Positions 54,363-62,894 of a stretch of 64,000 bases of DNA are shown here, in pieces. Positions within the stretch are counted from its first letter, which is position 1. The number at the start of each line of letters is the position of its first letter. Both the position numbers and the translations under genes were made by a program. Location: assembly GCA_030066595.1 (NCBI GenBank), contig JASJBI010000031.1, forward strand, positions 150,445 through 214,444, read 5' to 3'. Under the pieces are notes generated by a model. That model did not search any database, had not been told where the DNA came from, and saw only the letters and a program-made list of their open reading frames with translations. This stretch comes from Alphaproteobacteria bacterium. Its GTDB lineage: Bacteria > Pseudomonadota > Alphaproteobacteria > JAJFFI01.

Positions 54363-55015
54363 CAAACGTCGTCATCGTCGACTACGGAGTCGGAAATCTG
54401 CGTAGCGTGCAGAAGATCTTCGAGCGCGCCGGCGAGGGAGCGACGATTTCCCGCGAACGGTCCGCGATCGCGGCCGCAGACGCGGTCGTGCTGCCCGGGG
54501 TCGGGGCCTTTCGCGACGCCATGGACAAGCTCGAGGGGTTGGACCTCGTCAAGGTCCTGAGGCGCACCGCCCTCGACGACCGCAAGCCCTTTCTGGGTAT
54601 CTGTCTTGGGATGCAGTTGCTGGCCGACCGCAGTCGGGAGGGCGGCGATTTTGCGGGCCTCGGTCTCGTCCCGGGAACGGCCGAGCGGCTCGACGTGTCC
54701 GGCGCGCGCGACCTCTGGGGGCGTGCGCTTACCCTGCCCCACATCGGCTGGAACGCCGTGACGCCGCGGCCGGCGGCGCGCCTGTTCGAGGGCATCGCGC
54801 TGGGCAGCGATTTCTACTTCGCGCACAGCTACCACGTGGTCTGCAGGGATGCGGCCGACGTGGCGGCGCACTGCGAATACGGAACAACCTTCGCCTGCGC
54901 CCTCGAGCGCGGCAACATCTTCGGCACCCAGTTCCATCCCGAGAAAAGTCAGCGGGACGGCATGGCGACGATCCGCAATTTCCTGGCGCTGTGCCGCCAA
55001 CGGGCTGCCGCCTGA
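54359..55015 (+). CDS. hisH: HisH-type glutaminase subunit 1 (amidation-associated)
   Basis: 218 aa class I glutaminase. VVIVDYGVGNLRSVQKIFE at the start, LPGVGAFRDAM, nucleophile Cys82 in FLGICLGMQLL, and His193/Glu195 in GTQFHPEKSQRDG complete the triad. It overlaps the amidotransferase stop by 4 nt and is followed 13 nt later by the HisF-like gene. Here the ammonia is probably channelled to sugar amidotransferase 1 and not to histidine biosynthesis, as in the WbpG-HisH2-HisF2 system of Pseudomonas. Confidence 0.92.
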   Translation: MTNVVIVDYGVGNLRSVQKIFERAGEGATISRERSAIAAADAVVLPGVGAFRDAMDKLEGLDLVKVLRRTALDDRKPFLGICLGMQLLADRSREGGDFAGLGLVPGTAERLDVSGARDLWGRALTLPHIGWNAVTPRPAARLFEGIALGSDFYFAHSYHVVCRDAADVAAHCEYGTTFACALERGNIFGTQFHPEKSQRDGMATIRNFLALCRQRAAA

Positions 55016-55028
55016 CCGGATCGCCGCG

Positions 55029-55805
55029 ATGGTGAAGATTCGCGTTATTCCGCTGCTGCTCCTAAAGGACGGCATGCTGAAAAAACCGATGCGGTTCATC
55101 GAGCGGCCGCGTACCGTGGCCAACCCGATTTCGATCATACGCGTGTTCGAATCGCGCCAGGTGGACGAGCTGATCCTGCTGGACATCGGCTGTGCCGCGC
55201 ACAATGCCAACGTCAACCCGGACATCGTGCGGATGGCATCCGAGGAGCTCACGGTCCCGTTTACCTGCGGCGGCGGGATCCGCTCGGTCGACGCCATGGG
55301 CGAGCTGATCGCGGCTGGCGCCGAGAAGGTGGTGATAAACACGGCGGCGGTCGAGACGCCCGAGCTGATCACCACCGGTGCCGACAAGTTCGGCCGCCAG
55401 TGCATCGTCGTCTCGATCGACGCCAAACGGCACGACGACGGCAACTACGAGGTCTTCACACGTAACGGCACCCATTCGACGGGGCTCGAGCCGCGCCGGT
55501 GGGCGCGCGAGGCGCAGGAACGGGGTGCCGGCGAGATCCTGATCAACGCAATCGACCGGGATGGCACGATGGAGGGCTACGATATCGGCCTGATCCGCGC
55601 GGTGTCTGGCGCGGTCGAGATCCCGGTGATCGCGGCGGGCGGGGCCGGCGAGCTGCACCAGTTCGCGGAGGCAGTGATCAAGGGCGGAGCGGCCGCGGTC
55701 GCCGCCGGCAGCATCTACCATTTCCGCCGTACGACACCCGACATGGTCAAGGGTGCGATGCACAGTTCGGGCGTGCCGGTCCGCCTGACCGCGTCGGTGC
55801 ACTGA
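55029..55805 (+). CDS. wbuZ: HisF-like amidation protein 1 (WbuZ type)
   Basis: 258 aa TIM barrel starting MVKIRVIPLLLLKDG. It aligns without gaps to HisF (IACLDVKDG), where residue 11, the catalytic Asp of imidazole glycerol phosphate synthase, is Leu11. The second catalytic Asp (131, VSIDAKR) remains, as do LINAIDRDGTMEGYD and the barrel. The change argues that the protein acts only as an ammonia tunnel or scaffold in sugar amidation. ATG 55029. The next amidotransferase starts 8 nt after its stop. Confidence 0.93.
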   Translation: MVKIRVIPLLLLKDGMLKKPMRFIERPRTVANPISIIRVFESRQVDELILLDIGCAAHNANVNPDIVRMASEELTVPFTCGGGIRSVDAMGELIAAGAEKVVINTAAVETPELITTGADKFGRQCIVVSIDAKRHDDGNYEVFTRNGTHSTGLEPRRWAREAQERGAGEILINAIDRDGTMEGYDIGLIRAVSGAVEIPVIAAGGAGELHQFAEAVIKGGAAAVAAGSIYHFRRTTPDMVKGAMHSSGVPVRLTASVH

Positions 55806-55813
55806 AGATCATA

Positions 55814-56929
55814 GTGGTCAGATACTGCATACGCTGTGTGACCCCCGAGAGCCGCGTCGGCATCGAGCTCGACGGGGACGGGGTCTGTCAGCCCTGCCGC
55901 TATGCCGAGTTCGAGAAGACCATCGACTGGGACGCGCGCTGGAAAGAACTCGTCCGGATTGCCGAACGGGCGAAACGCGACGCGACGCACGACTATGACT
56001 GTGTGGTCGGAGTCAGCGGCGGCAAGGACAGCACTCGCCAGGCGATGATCGCCCGCGACGAGTTGGGGCTGCGGCCCTTGTGCGTGGCCTTTCAGTATCC
56101 GCCCGAGCAGCTCACCGAGATCGGCCCGATCAACCTGTCGAACCTGATCCAACTGGGCTTCGACGTGCAGACGGTGGGGCCGGCACCTGAGAAGTCGAAG
56201 GCCATGATGCGGTTGGGCTTTCGCAAATATGGCAACCCGTTCAAGACAACCGAGCGGGCGCTCTTTGCGAGTGTCGCCCGAATGGCCATCAAGATGCGGG
56301 TTCCCCTGGCCTTCCTGGGCGAGAACCCGGCCATGCGCTATGGCGACGTAGTCGACATGGCCGGCGGCGAGGCAGACCGGTTTGCCGACACAAATACGCT
56401 TGCCGGTGGGCGCAACGACGAGTTCGTCGGCGAGGGCCTGAGCCAGAAGGACATGATCTGCTACACCTACCCCAGCCGGCAGGAGCTCGCGGCGGCCGGG
56501 GTCAGGATGTATTTCATGGGCTACTACATCCGGGACTTCAACAATTTCGACAACGCGGATTTTGCCATCAGGCACGGCCTGACCGTGCGGGGCGATCCAC
56601 TCGAGGATATCGGCGCCATAGCCCCTTGGGTTGGCATGGACGACGACATCATCCACGTCAACCAGATGATCAAGCACATCAAGTTCGGAAACGGAATGGC
56701 CTGCGACTTGGCCTCCGAGGCGGTTCAGCTCGGCCGTTTGAGCCGCGAAGAGGCGATTCGGCTGGTGTGTAGATATGACGGCAAGATCGCCTCCCGCTTC
56801 ATTCGCAAGTTCTGCCGCTACCTGCAGATCGACGAGGACGAATTTTGGGACGTCGTCGAGCGCTTCCGCCACCCCGAACTATGGCAAAGGGTCGGTAACG
56901 ATTGGCGACTGAAGCACCCGCCGAAGTGA
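55814..56929 (+). CDS. N-acetyl sugar amidotransferase 2 (WbpG/PseA/WbuX family)
   Basis: 371 aa from GTG 55814 (MVRYCIRCVTPES), the start that aligns with copies 1 and 3. Cys5, Cys8, Cys25, Cys28 are the metal site. The PP-loop GVSGGKDSTRQ is intact (SGGKDS 68-73). YDCVVGVSGGKDS and IYWD-like regions diverge strongly from copy 1 (SGGEADRFADTNTLAGGRND has no counterpart there), so a different substrate is likely. hisH 2 and hisF 2 follow. No ribosome site is obvious; coupling to hisF 1 is probable. Confidence 0.92.
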   Translation: MVRYCIRCVTPESRVGIELDGDGVCQPCRYAEFEKTIDWDARWKELVRIAERAKRDATHDYDCVVGVSGGKDSTRQAMIARDELGLRPLCVAFQYPPEQLTEIGPINLSNLIQLGFDVQTVGPAPEKSKAMMRLGFRKYGNPFKTTERALFASVARMAIKMRVPLAFLGENPAMRYGDVVDMAGGEADRFADTNTLAGGRNDEFVGEGLSQKDMICYTYPSRQELAAAGVRMYFMGYYIRDFNNFDNADFAIRHGLTVRGDPLEDIGAIAPWVGMDDDIIHVNQMIKHIKFGNGMACDLASEAVQLGRLSREEAIRLVCRYDGKIASRFIRKFCRYLQIDEDEFWDVVERFRHPELWQRVGNDWRLKHPPK

Positions 56930-56962
56930 CATGCCCACCGCGGTCGGAGACTTGAGCGCGTC

Positions 56963-57595
56963 ATGACAAACGCCAAAGACATCGTGATCGTCGACTACGG
57001 GATGGGCAACCTGCGCTCGGTCGTGAACGCCTTCGAGCATCTTGGCTGCCGCACCGTGATCGCCCGCCGAGGCGAAGAGCTCGACCAGGGCGATGCGATC
57101 GTCCTGCCGGGGGTCGGAGCCTTCGGCGAGGCCATGCGGGTGCTCCACGAAAGGGATCTGATCGGCCCTCTGAACCGCGCGGTCATCGAGCGCGGGCGGC
57201 CGATCCTCGGCATATGCCTTGGCATGCAGGTGATGGCGGAGTCGTCGGACGAGTTGGGAGAACACCGTGGTCTCGCTTGGCTGAGCGGTCGCGTGCGCCG
57301 CATGTCCGGCGGGCGGGTTCACCGGCTGCCGCATGTGGGGTGGAACGCGCTCATGGTGACCCGGGAGGCCCCTTTGTTCACCGGGCTCGATGGCGAGCGC
57401 GTCTTCTATTTCAATCACAGCTACAGTCTCGATTGCGACGCAGGGCACGTGCTGGCGACGACCGAATACGGCGAGACGGTGGTGGCCGCCGTTCGGGCCG
57501 GTAACATCTTCGGCCTGCAGTTCCATCCCGAACGAAGCCAGCAGGGCGGTCTGGCGCTGCTTGGCAACTTCCTCGACTATGCCGGCCACTGCTGA
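56963..57595 (+). CDS. hisH: HisH-type glutaminase subunit 2 (amidation-associated)
   Basis: 210 aa. DIVIVDYGMGNLRSVVNAFE, LPGVGAFGEAM, Cys85 in ILGICLGMQVM, VGWNALMVTREAPLF, and His188/Glu190 in LQFHPERSQQGG give a complete glutaminase triad. 33 nt separate it from the second amidotransferase, and hisF 2 follows 14 nt later. Clearly distinct in sequence from copy 1, so an old duplication or separate acquisition. Confidence 0.92.
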   Translation: MTNAKDIVIVDYGMGNLRSVVNAFEHLGCRTVIARRGEELDQGDAIVLPGVGAFGEAMRVLHERDLIGPLNRAVIERGRPILGICLGMQVMAESSDELGEHRGLAWLSGRVRRMSGGRVHRLPHVGWNALMVTREAPLFTGLDGERVFYFNHSYSLDCDAGHVLATTEYGETVVAAVRAGNIFGLQFHPERSQQGGLALLGNFLDYAGHC

Positions 57596-57609
57596 CCGGC
57601 GCGCAGAGT

Positions 57610-58479
57610 ATGCTTAGGACCCGGCTCATCGCCTGTCTGGTCCTGCGCGACGGGCTCATCGTGCAAAGCGTCGGGTTCCGTCGCTATCTACCGATCGGCA
57701 AGCCGCGTATCGCGGTCGAGTTCCTGAACCGCTGGGGAATCGACGAAATCGTCCTGCTGGACATCACCGCGACGGTTCAGGGTCGCAATCCGAACACCGA
57801 GGCCATCGCCGAAGCGGCCGGCTCTTGCTTCGTTCCGATGACCGTCGGCGGCGGCATACAGGATGTTGCCGACGTGGAGGCGGTGATGCGCTCCGGCGCC
57901 GACAAGTTCTGCACCAACAGCCGGGCCCTCCGCGAGCCCGCCTTCATCACGGAGGCGGCTGCGGTCTACGGCCAGCAAAGCGTCGTCGTCTCGATCGACG
58001 TGCGGCGCCGACAGGATGGCGGTTACGAGGTCGTCGCCGACGGCGGCAACAGGCGCACAGGGCTCGACCCCGCGGCGTGGGCCCGGGAGGCGGTGGCCCG
58101 CGGCGCGGGCGAGGTCCTGCTGAATTCGGTCGACCGGGATGGCTCCAAGCTGGGTTACGACCTTGAATTGGTCCGTCTGGTCAGCGATGCCGTGGATGTA
58201 CCAGTGATCGCCCTCGGTGGTGTCGGCCGCTTCAGAGACCTGGTCGACGGGGTGCGCGAGGGCGGCGCAACCGCGGTCGCGGCAGCCAACATCTTTCACT
58301 ACACCGAGCATTCCGTAATTCTCGCCAAGGCGGTCATGCGCGATGCCGGGATCAATGTTCGTGTGCCGGCCGCAGCACGATACGAGGGGCGGCCATTCGA
58401 CCAACGCGGTCGCCTGCTTGCACACTGGCAAGACGAGGCCCAGGGCCCGGCACAAGACATGGCAGTGGCGTCGGCATGA
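57610..58479 (+). CDS. wbuZ: HisF-like amidation protein 2 (WbuZ type), extended C-terminus
   Basis: 289 aa, starting MLRTRLIACLVLRDG. HisF residue 11 (catalytic Asp) is Val11 here; Asp130 (VSIDVRRRQDG) is kept, as is LLNSVDRDGSKLGYD. It therefore cannot be a normal cyclase. About 30 residues beyond the barrel (RYEGRPFDQRGRLLAHWQDE) are extra compared with copy 1. Its TGA overlaps the ATG of the third amidotransferase, ATGA. Confidence 0.92.
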   Translation: MLRTRLIACLVLRDGLIVQSVGFRRYLPIGKPRIAVEFLNRWGIDEIVLLDITATVQGRNPNTEAIAEAAGSCFVPMTVGGGIQDVADVEAVMRSGADKFCTNSRALREPAFITEAAAVYGQQSVVVSIDVRRRQDGGYEVVADGGNRRTGLDPAAWAREAVARGAGEVLLNSVDRDGSKLGYDLELVRLVSDAVDVPVIALGGVGRFRDLVDGVREGGATAVAAANIFHYTEHSVILAKAVMRDAGINVRVPAAARYEGRPFDQRGRLLAHWQDEAQGPAQDMAVASA

Positions 58480-59759
58480 GGTACTGCAAGCGCTGCCTCT
58501 ATCCCGAGGTGCACCCCCTCTTCATCACCTTTGACGAGCAGGGCGTGTGCAGCGGCTGCCGGGTGCATGAAGAAAAGGACGCGTTGGATTGGGACGCCCG
58601 GTTCGAACAATTGCTCGCCATTGCCGACAACTATCGGGACCGAAGCGGTGTGCACTACGACTGCATCGTGCCGGTTACAGGCTGCGGCGACAGCTTCTTC
58701 ATCGTCGACGTGGTCAAGAACCGGCTCGGACTGCATCCGCTGCTCGTGTCGTACAACTTTCACTACAACACGCCGGTCGGAATTCGGAATCTCGCCCGCC
58801 TGCGGACCAGGTTCGACGTCGATCACATGCAGAAGACCGTCGATCCGGAGATCCTGAAGAACGTCACCCGCAAGACGCTCATCGAGCGCGCCAGCATGTA
58901 CTGGCACTGCCTGGCCGGCTGGTACACCTATCCCGTCCAGATGGCCGTGTTGATGGAGATCCCCCTGATCATTTGGGGCGTCAACGGCTGGGCGGACCAG
59001 GTCGGGATGTTCTCCCACCTGGACGAGGTCGAGATGACGGAAAAGGCGCGGCGCGAGCACGGCCTCATGAACCTCGAGGCCGGCGACCTGCTGATGGGCG
59101 AAGCCGCGTTGAGCCAGGACGACATCAGGGCCTTTCGCTACCCTTCGGATGCGGCAATCGAACGTGTCGGCGTGCGCGGAATCTATCTCGGCAATTACAT
59201 CCGCTGGGATTCGAAGGCCCAGCACGAGCGAATGATCGCCGAGCACGGCTACGAGACGAGCGAACAGCAGCGCACCTTCAACACCTACGAGACGGTGGGC
59301 TGTTGGCACGCCGCCGGCCTGCACGACTACATAAAGTTCCTGAAATGGGGCTTCGGCAAGGTGACCGACCATGCCTGCCGCGAGATCCGGCTCAAGCGCA
59401 TGACCCGCGAAGAAGGGATACGGCATGTCCGCACGTACCAGTCCAAGCCACCCGAGGACCTGCCGCTCTTCCTCGATTGGATCGGCATGAGCGAAGATGA
59501 GTTCCACGGACGCATCGAGCGATTTCGGAACCCTCGGCTGTGGGCCCGGAGCGAGCACGGTGCCTGGGATCTCAAGGACAGCATTCTGGACCATGAAAAC
59601 GACGAGGGCGTCAACGAGGTTCGCCTCGAAAAGACCGAGGAGTGCCACTTCACGGTGACCGAGCCGGAGGCCGAGGACCTCGCCGAGCCCAACTACATCA
59701 TTCTCGGTCGCGGCTGGATCGACGAGCCATCAGCGGTCGAGGCGAACACGGTGCAATGA
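58476..59759 (+). CDS. WbpG-like amidotransferase paralogue 3 with degenerate PP-loop
   Basis: 427 aa. Cys4, Cys7, Cys25, Cys28 retain the N-terminal metal site (RYCKRCLYPE ... VCSGCRV). In the position of SGGKDS the protein reads TGCGDS (residues 68-73, bases 58677-58694): Gly to Cys and Lys to Gly, with Ser to Thr. The ATP-handling loop is thus altered although Asp and Ser stay. No HisH/HisF pair follows it; a capsule-type gene overlaps by ATGA. A C-terminal extension of about 30 acidic residues is present. Possibly a catalytically inert partner or a neofunctionalised enzyme. Confidence 0.9.
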   Translation: MRYCKRCLYPEVHPLFITFDEQGVCSGCRVHEEKDALDWDARFEQLLAIADNYRDRSGVHYDCIVPVTGCGDSFFIVDVVKNRLGLHPLLVSYNFHYNTPVGIRNLARLRTRFDVDHMQKTVDPEILKNVTRKTLIERASMYWHCLAGWYTYPVQMAVLMEIPLIIWGVNGWADQVGMFSHLDEVEMTEKARREHGLMNLEAGDLLMGEAALSQDDIRAFRYPSDAAIERVGVRGIYLGNYIRWDSKAQHERMIAEHGYETSEQQRTFNTYETVGCWHAAGLHDYIKFLKWGFGKVTDHACREIRLKRMTREEGIRHVRTYQSKPPEDLPLFLDWIGMSEDEFHGRIERFRNPRLWARSEHGAWDLKDSILDHENDEGVNEVRLEKTEECHFTVTEPEAEDLAEPNYIILGRGWIDEPSAVEANTVQ

Positions 59760-61294
59760 CCAACGGTTACAAAGGCCGCTACGTTTGGGTCCTGCCGGCG
59801 ATCGAAAATCGCTGGCTTTGGAAGCCGCTCGCGCACCATCTGGGACGATCCCTCGGACTGACGCCGGTCCTGATCGTCCGTTCCGAGCTCGACCGGCGGT
59901 TCTTCCGCGACCAGTTCGGAGAGCCGTTTCGCGGCGAGATCATCGTCGATCCCGATCCCTACGCCCTCGTCTACGATGGCGGAATTCCGAATTGTGACAT
60001 GGCGGCCTTGCGCAAAAAGGCCGCGGCCTTCGAGCGCGAGAACGGGCTAACACTGATCCGCGACCTTGCCCTCGGCGAGCGCAACCTGATGCGGCCGTAC
60101 CTGGTCGGCGCCGAAGGGATGGCGCGGTCGGCCGTCCAGGACCGGGCGACCCATGACCTCATCATCCAGGCAGGCATCACCGCGATAGAGCACTACGAAA
60201 AGCTGTTCCGCGAATACCCTCCGGCGCTGGTGGCCGGCAACAGCATCGGCACCTGCATGCTGGGGAAGCCCGTCTCGGTTCTGTGCCGACGACACGGTGT
60301 CCCCTTCCGCAACATGACCCACAGCCGCTTCGGGTATCGCTACTACTGGGCCGAGGACGAGTACGAGAACTCGGCCCGGGTGTGCGATTTTCTCAGGTCG
60401 TTTCCGACACCCGCGGAGGACGCGGTGCGTGAGGTGCAGGAGGAAATGACCCCGACGGGCGACTTCCGGTACTACAGTAAGCTGATGCGCAGGCAGATGC
60501 GCTGGCATCATCTGACCTACGTCGCAGCCCGTCACGTGGCGACCCACTATTACCGCCTTCTCAGGGGCTACAAGAAAACCCGGTATACCTACAGGCCGCT
60601 GGATACAGTGCGCAATTTCGTGCGCCGGCGCACGCACTGGAAACGGCTGTCGAGCGATCGCTGGCCCCGGGTCGACGACCTGCCCGACCGCAAGATCGTC
60701 TTCTTCCCGCTGCAAGTGGAGCCGGAAATTTCGCTCGCCGGTATCGCGCCGCAGTATTCCAACCAACTTGCGCTGGTTCGCGACATCTCACTCAACCTAC
60801 CCAGCGACGCCGTACTTGCGGTCAAGGAGCATCCGGTGCAGGTCGGGACGAGGCTGTGGCGGTTTTATGAACAAATCGCGGCTCTCGCCAATGTCGTCCT
60901 CGTCAATGTCGGCGAACACAGCTATCCGCTGATCCGGCGCTCGGCCCTGATCTGCGCCGTTACCAGTTCGGCCGCGCACGAGGCCGCGGTCATGGGCAAG
61001 CAAGTGGTCTATTTCTCGCCGAACGGCATCCTGCATACGGTTCCCCACGTGCACACGCTGGACGCCTTGCACGACATTTCGATCATCACGGATCTGCTGC
61101 ACAGCTACGATCCCGACGACGACGCCGTCCGGGCGCGGAACGGCGCACGCCACTATCTGGCGCTGAAGCAGATCTGCGTGGACCTCGAGACCGAAGATAT
61201 GTTCAACCAGGATATGATCCCCGAGAAAGCCTACGTGGCGCGGATCGGCGACCACCTGTTGGGGACGCTCTCGGAACTTGGGCACGCGGCATGA
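59756..61294 (+). CDS. Capsule-biosynthesis-type glycosyltransferase-like protein
   Basis: 512 aa, no signal peptide or membrane span. The C-terminal half has KIVFFPLQVEPEISLAGIAP, AVLAVKEHPVQVGTRLWRFY (the HP-x-Q motif of Capsule_synth/KpsC-KpsS-like proteins), ICAVTSSAAHEAAVMGKQVV and YFSPNGI. These marks match a GT-B like fold of capsule export-linked transferases. The N-terminal half (residues 1-280) is less familiar. ATG 59756 overlaps the preceding stop by 4 nt. Which sugar it transfers is unknown. Confidence 0.78.
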   Translation: MTNGYKGRYVWVLPAIENRWLWKPLAHHLGRSLGLTPVLIVRSELDRRFFRDQFGEPFRGEIIVDPDPYALVYDGGIPNCDMAALRKKAAAFERENGLTLIRDLALGERNLMRPYLVGAEGMARSAVQDRATHDLIIQAGITAIEHYEKLFREYPPALVAGNSIGTCMLGKPVSVLCRRHGVPFRNMTHSRFGYRYYWAEDEYENSARVCDFLRSFPTPAEDAVREVQEEMTPTGDFRYYSKLMRRQMRWHHLTYVAARHVATHYYRLLRGYKKTRYTYRPLDTVRNFVRRRTHWKRLSSDRWPRVDDLPDRKIVFFPLQVEPEISLAGIAPQYSNQLALVRDISLNLPSDAVLAVKEHPVQVGTRLWRFYEQIAALANVVLVNVGEHSYPLIRRSALICAVTSSAAHEAAVMGKQVVYFSPNGILHTVPHVHTLDALHDISIITDLLHSYDPDDDAVRARNGARHYLALKQICVDLETEDMFNQDMIPEKAYVARIGDHLLGTLSELGHAA

Positions 61295-61866
61295 GCGGAA
61301 CGCAGGATTCCAAAGACATCGCAGCCTACGCCAGGGGGGACAAGGCCGTACTGCGCGCCTTCGCCCGCGAGGATCTAGGCCACTATCGGCGCTGGCTCGA
61401 CGACCAGCAGGTGACGGAATTCCTTGAGATGGGCGCCCGGCCGACGCGGGACAAGGAGTGCGATGAGTTCTGGCGTCTTGCGAACGAGGCGGACGACGCC
61501 GTGGTCTTCGCCATCGTAGACCCGGACAGCGGCCAGACCGTCGGGGTGACCGGCCTCTACATGATCCAGTGGGTCTGCCGGCGGGCCCAGCTCAACATCC
61601 TGGTTGGTGATCCCGACGCTTGGGACAAGGGCATCGGTACCGAAGCCACCCGCATGACCGTCGCGTACGGTTTCCGCCGCTTGAATCTGGAATCGATCCA
61701 GCTTGGTGTGAACGCGGAGAACGGACGGGCGATCAAGGCCTACGAGAAGGTCGGTTTCGTCCACGAAGGGGTGCGCCGGCGCTTCCTGTTCTGCAATGGC
61801 CGCTATTGCGACATGGTTTGCATGAGCATCCTGCGGGAAGAGCACGAGCGAGCCCTCACGGAATGA
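61291..61866 (+). CDS. GNAT family N-acetyltransferase (2)
   Basis: 191 aa. LRAFAREDLGHYRRWLDDQQ, VVFAIVDPDSGQTVGVTGLY, AWDKGIGTEATRMTVAYGFR (CoA loop) and GVNAENGRAIKAYEKVGFVH followed by EG are the GNAT-fold blocks of the RimJ/RimL type. ATG 61291 overlaps the capsule gene stop. Preceding an oxidoreductase and a DegT aminotransferase, it could acetylate the 3-amino group of a UDP-2,3-diamino-hexuronic acid, the step done by WbpD in Pseudomonas, although WbpD is of another fold. Confidence 0.88.
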   Translation: MSGTQDSKDIAAYARGDKAVLRAFAREDLGHYRRWLDDQQVTEFLEMGARPTRDKECDEFWRLANEADDAVVFAIVDPDSGQTVGVTGLYMIQWVCRRAQLNILVGDPDAWDKGIGTEATRMTVAYGFRRLNLESIQLGVNAENGRAIKAYEKVGFVHEGVRRRFLFCNGRYCDMVCMSILREEHERALTE

Positions 61867-62867
61867 CGGATGTCATCATCGTCGGGCTGGGCCGGATCGG
61901 CGCCGGCAACATCGGGCTTGCGGGCGACACGCCGATGAGCCATCTGGCCGCGGTGCAGGCCGTCCGCGGCCTGAGGATCACGGGCCTGGTGGATCCCGAC
62001 CCCGAGGCGCGGTCGCGGGTTAAGCGGGAGCATCTGGCGTGCGCGGATGCGCAGGTGGTCGCCCGCGTCGAAGATTTGCCAGCCGGCGAGGGAGAGGTCA
62101 TCGCGGTGTGCACGCCGCCCACGGGCCGGCACGAGGTGGTCGCAGCCTGCCTCGCGCGACGACCACGTGTCCTGGTTCTCGAGAAACCCCTTGCCGACGA
62201 CTGGCAGCGTGCCGCGGCGATCCTGGCGCAGGCGAAGCGAGCGAATGCCGCGCTCAGGGTCAATTTCAACCGCCGCTTCGACCCGCGCTTCCGGCGGCTG
62301 CGGGACGCCATGACAGAGCCCGCCCGGTCCATCATCGCCCGCTACAACGGCGGCCTGCTTAACTATGGCAGTCACGTCGTCGACCTGTTGCAAGATTGGT
62401 ACGGGCCTGTCGCCGAGGTGCGCGCGCTGGGTGCAGGCGCAAGCGAAGGCGACGATCCGAATCTGAGTTTCACATGCCGCATGGCGGACGGGTTCGATGC
62501 GGTCGTCCTGGGACTCGACGGGCTCGCCTACGACCAGATGGAGATCGACGTTCTGTTCCCGCAGGGACGACTCGAACTTCGCGGCGGCGGCGCCGAGATC
62601 CGCCATTACCGCGCGGCACCGGAGCATTACTATCGCGGCTACACCCATCTCGAGGAGGACCGGAGCCGACGCGACGTCGGACCGGTGGCGGGCTTTGCCG
62701 AGCTCTACCGGGCCATCGCCGCCCACCTTGACGAGGGCGCGCCGCTGCCGGGATGCGACGGAAATGCGGCCTTGGCCAATCTGGCCGTGCTCGAGGCAGC
62801 CCGGCGGTCGGCGAACGAAGGCGGCCGTCCGGTCGCACCGCAGGACCTCGTGCCGGATGCGGCCTGA
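61863..62867 (+). CDS. Gfo/Idh/MocA family oxidoreductase
   Basis: 334 aa. DVIIVGLGRIGAGNIGLAGD (Rossmann), then VIAVCTPPTGRHEVVAACLA, VLEKPLADDWQRAA with the EKP catalytic lysine, and LRVNFNRRFDPRFRRLRDAM, GGLLNYGSHVVDLLQDWYGP. WbpB-type members oxidise C3 of UDP-GlcNAcA to give the substrate for a DegT aminotransferase, and that gene comes next. ATG 61863 overlaps the acetyltransferase stop. Length is normal. Confidence 0.9.
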   Translation: MTDVIIVGLGRIGAGNIGLAGDTPMSHLAAVQAVRGLRITGLVDPDPEARSRVKREHLACADAQVVARVEDLPAGEGEVIAVCTPPTGRHEVVAACLARRPRVLVLEKPLADDWQRAAAILAQAKRANAALRVNFNRRFDPRFRRLRDAMTEPARSIIARYNGGLLNYGSHVVDLLQDWYGPVAEVRALGAGASEGDDPNLSFTCRMADGFDAVVLGLDGLAYDQMEIDVLFPQGRLELRGGGAEIRHYRAAPEHYYRGYTHLEEDRSRRDVGPVAGFAELYRAIAAHLDEGAPLPGCDGNAALANLAVLEAARRSANEGGRPVAPQDLVPDAA

Positions 62868-62894
62868 CCCGACCAAGAGAGGAAAGCTGGAAAC

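Noticed and set aside
54359..58479. Histidine biosynthesis genes hisH/hisF (taken at face value)
   Set aside because: Both HisF-like proteins lack Asp11, no other his genes are adjacent, and each pair is coupled to a sugar amidotransferase, so they belong to glycan amidation.
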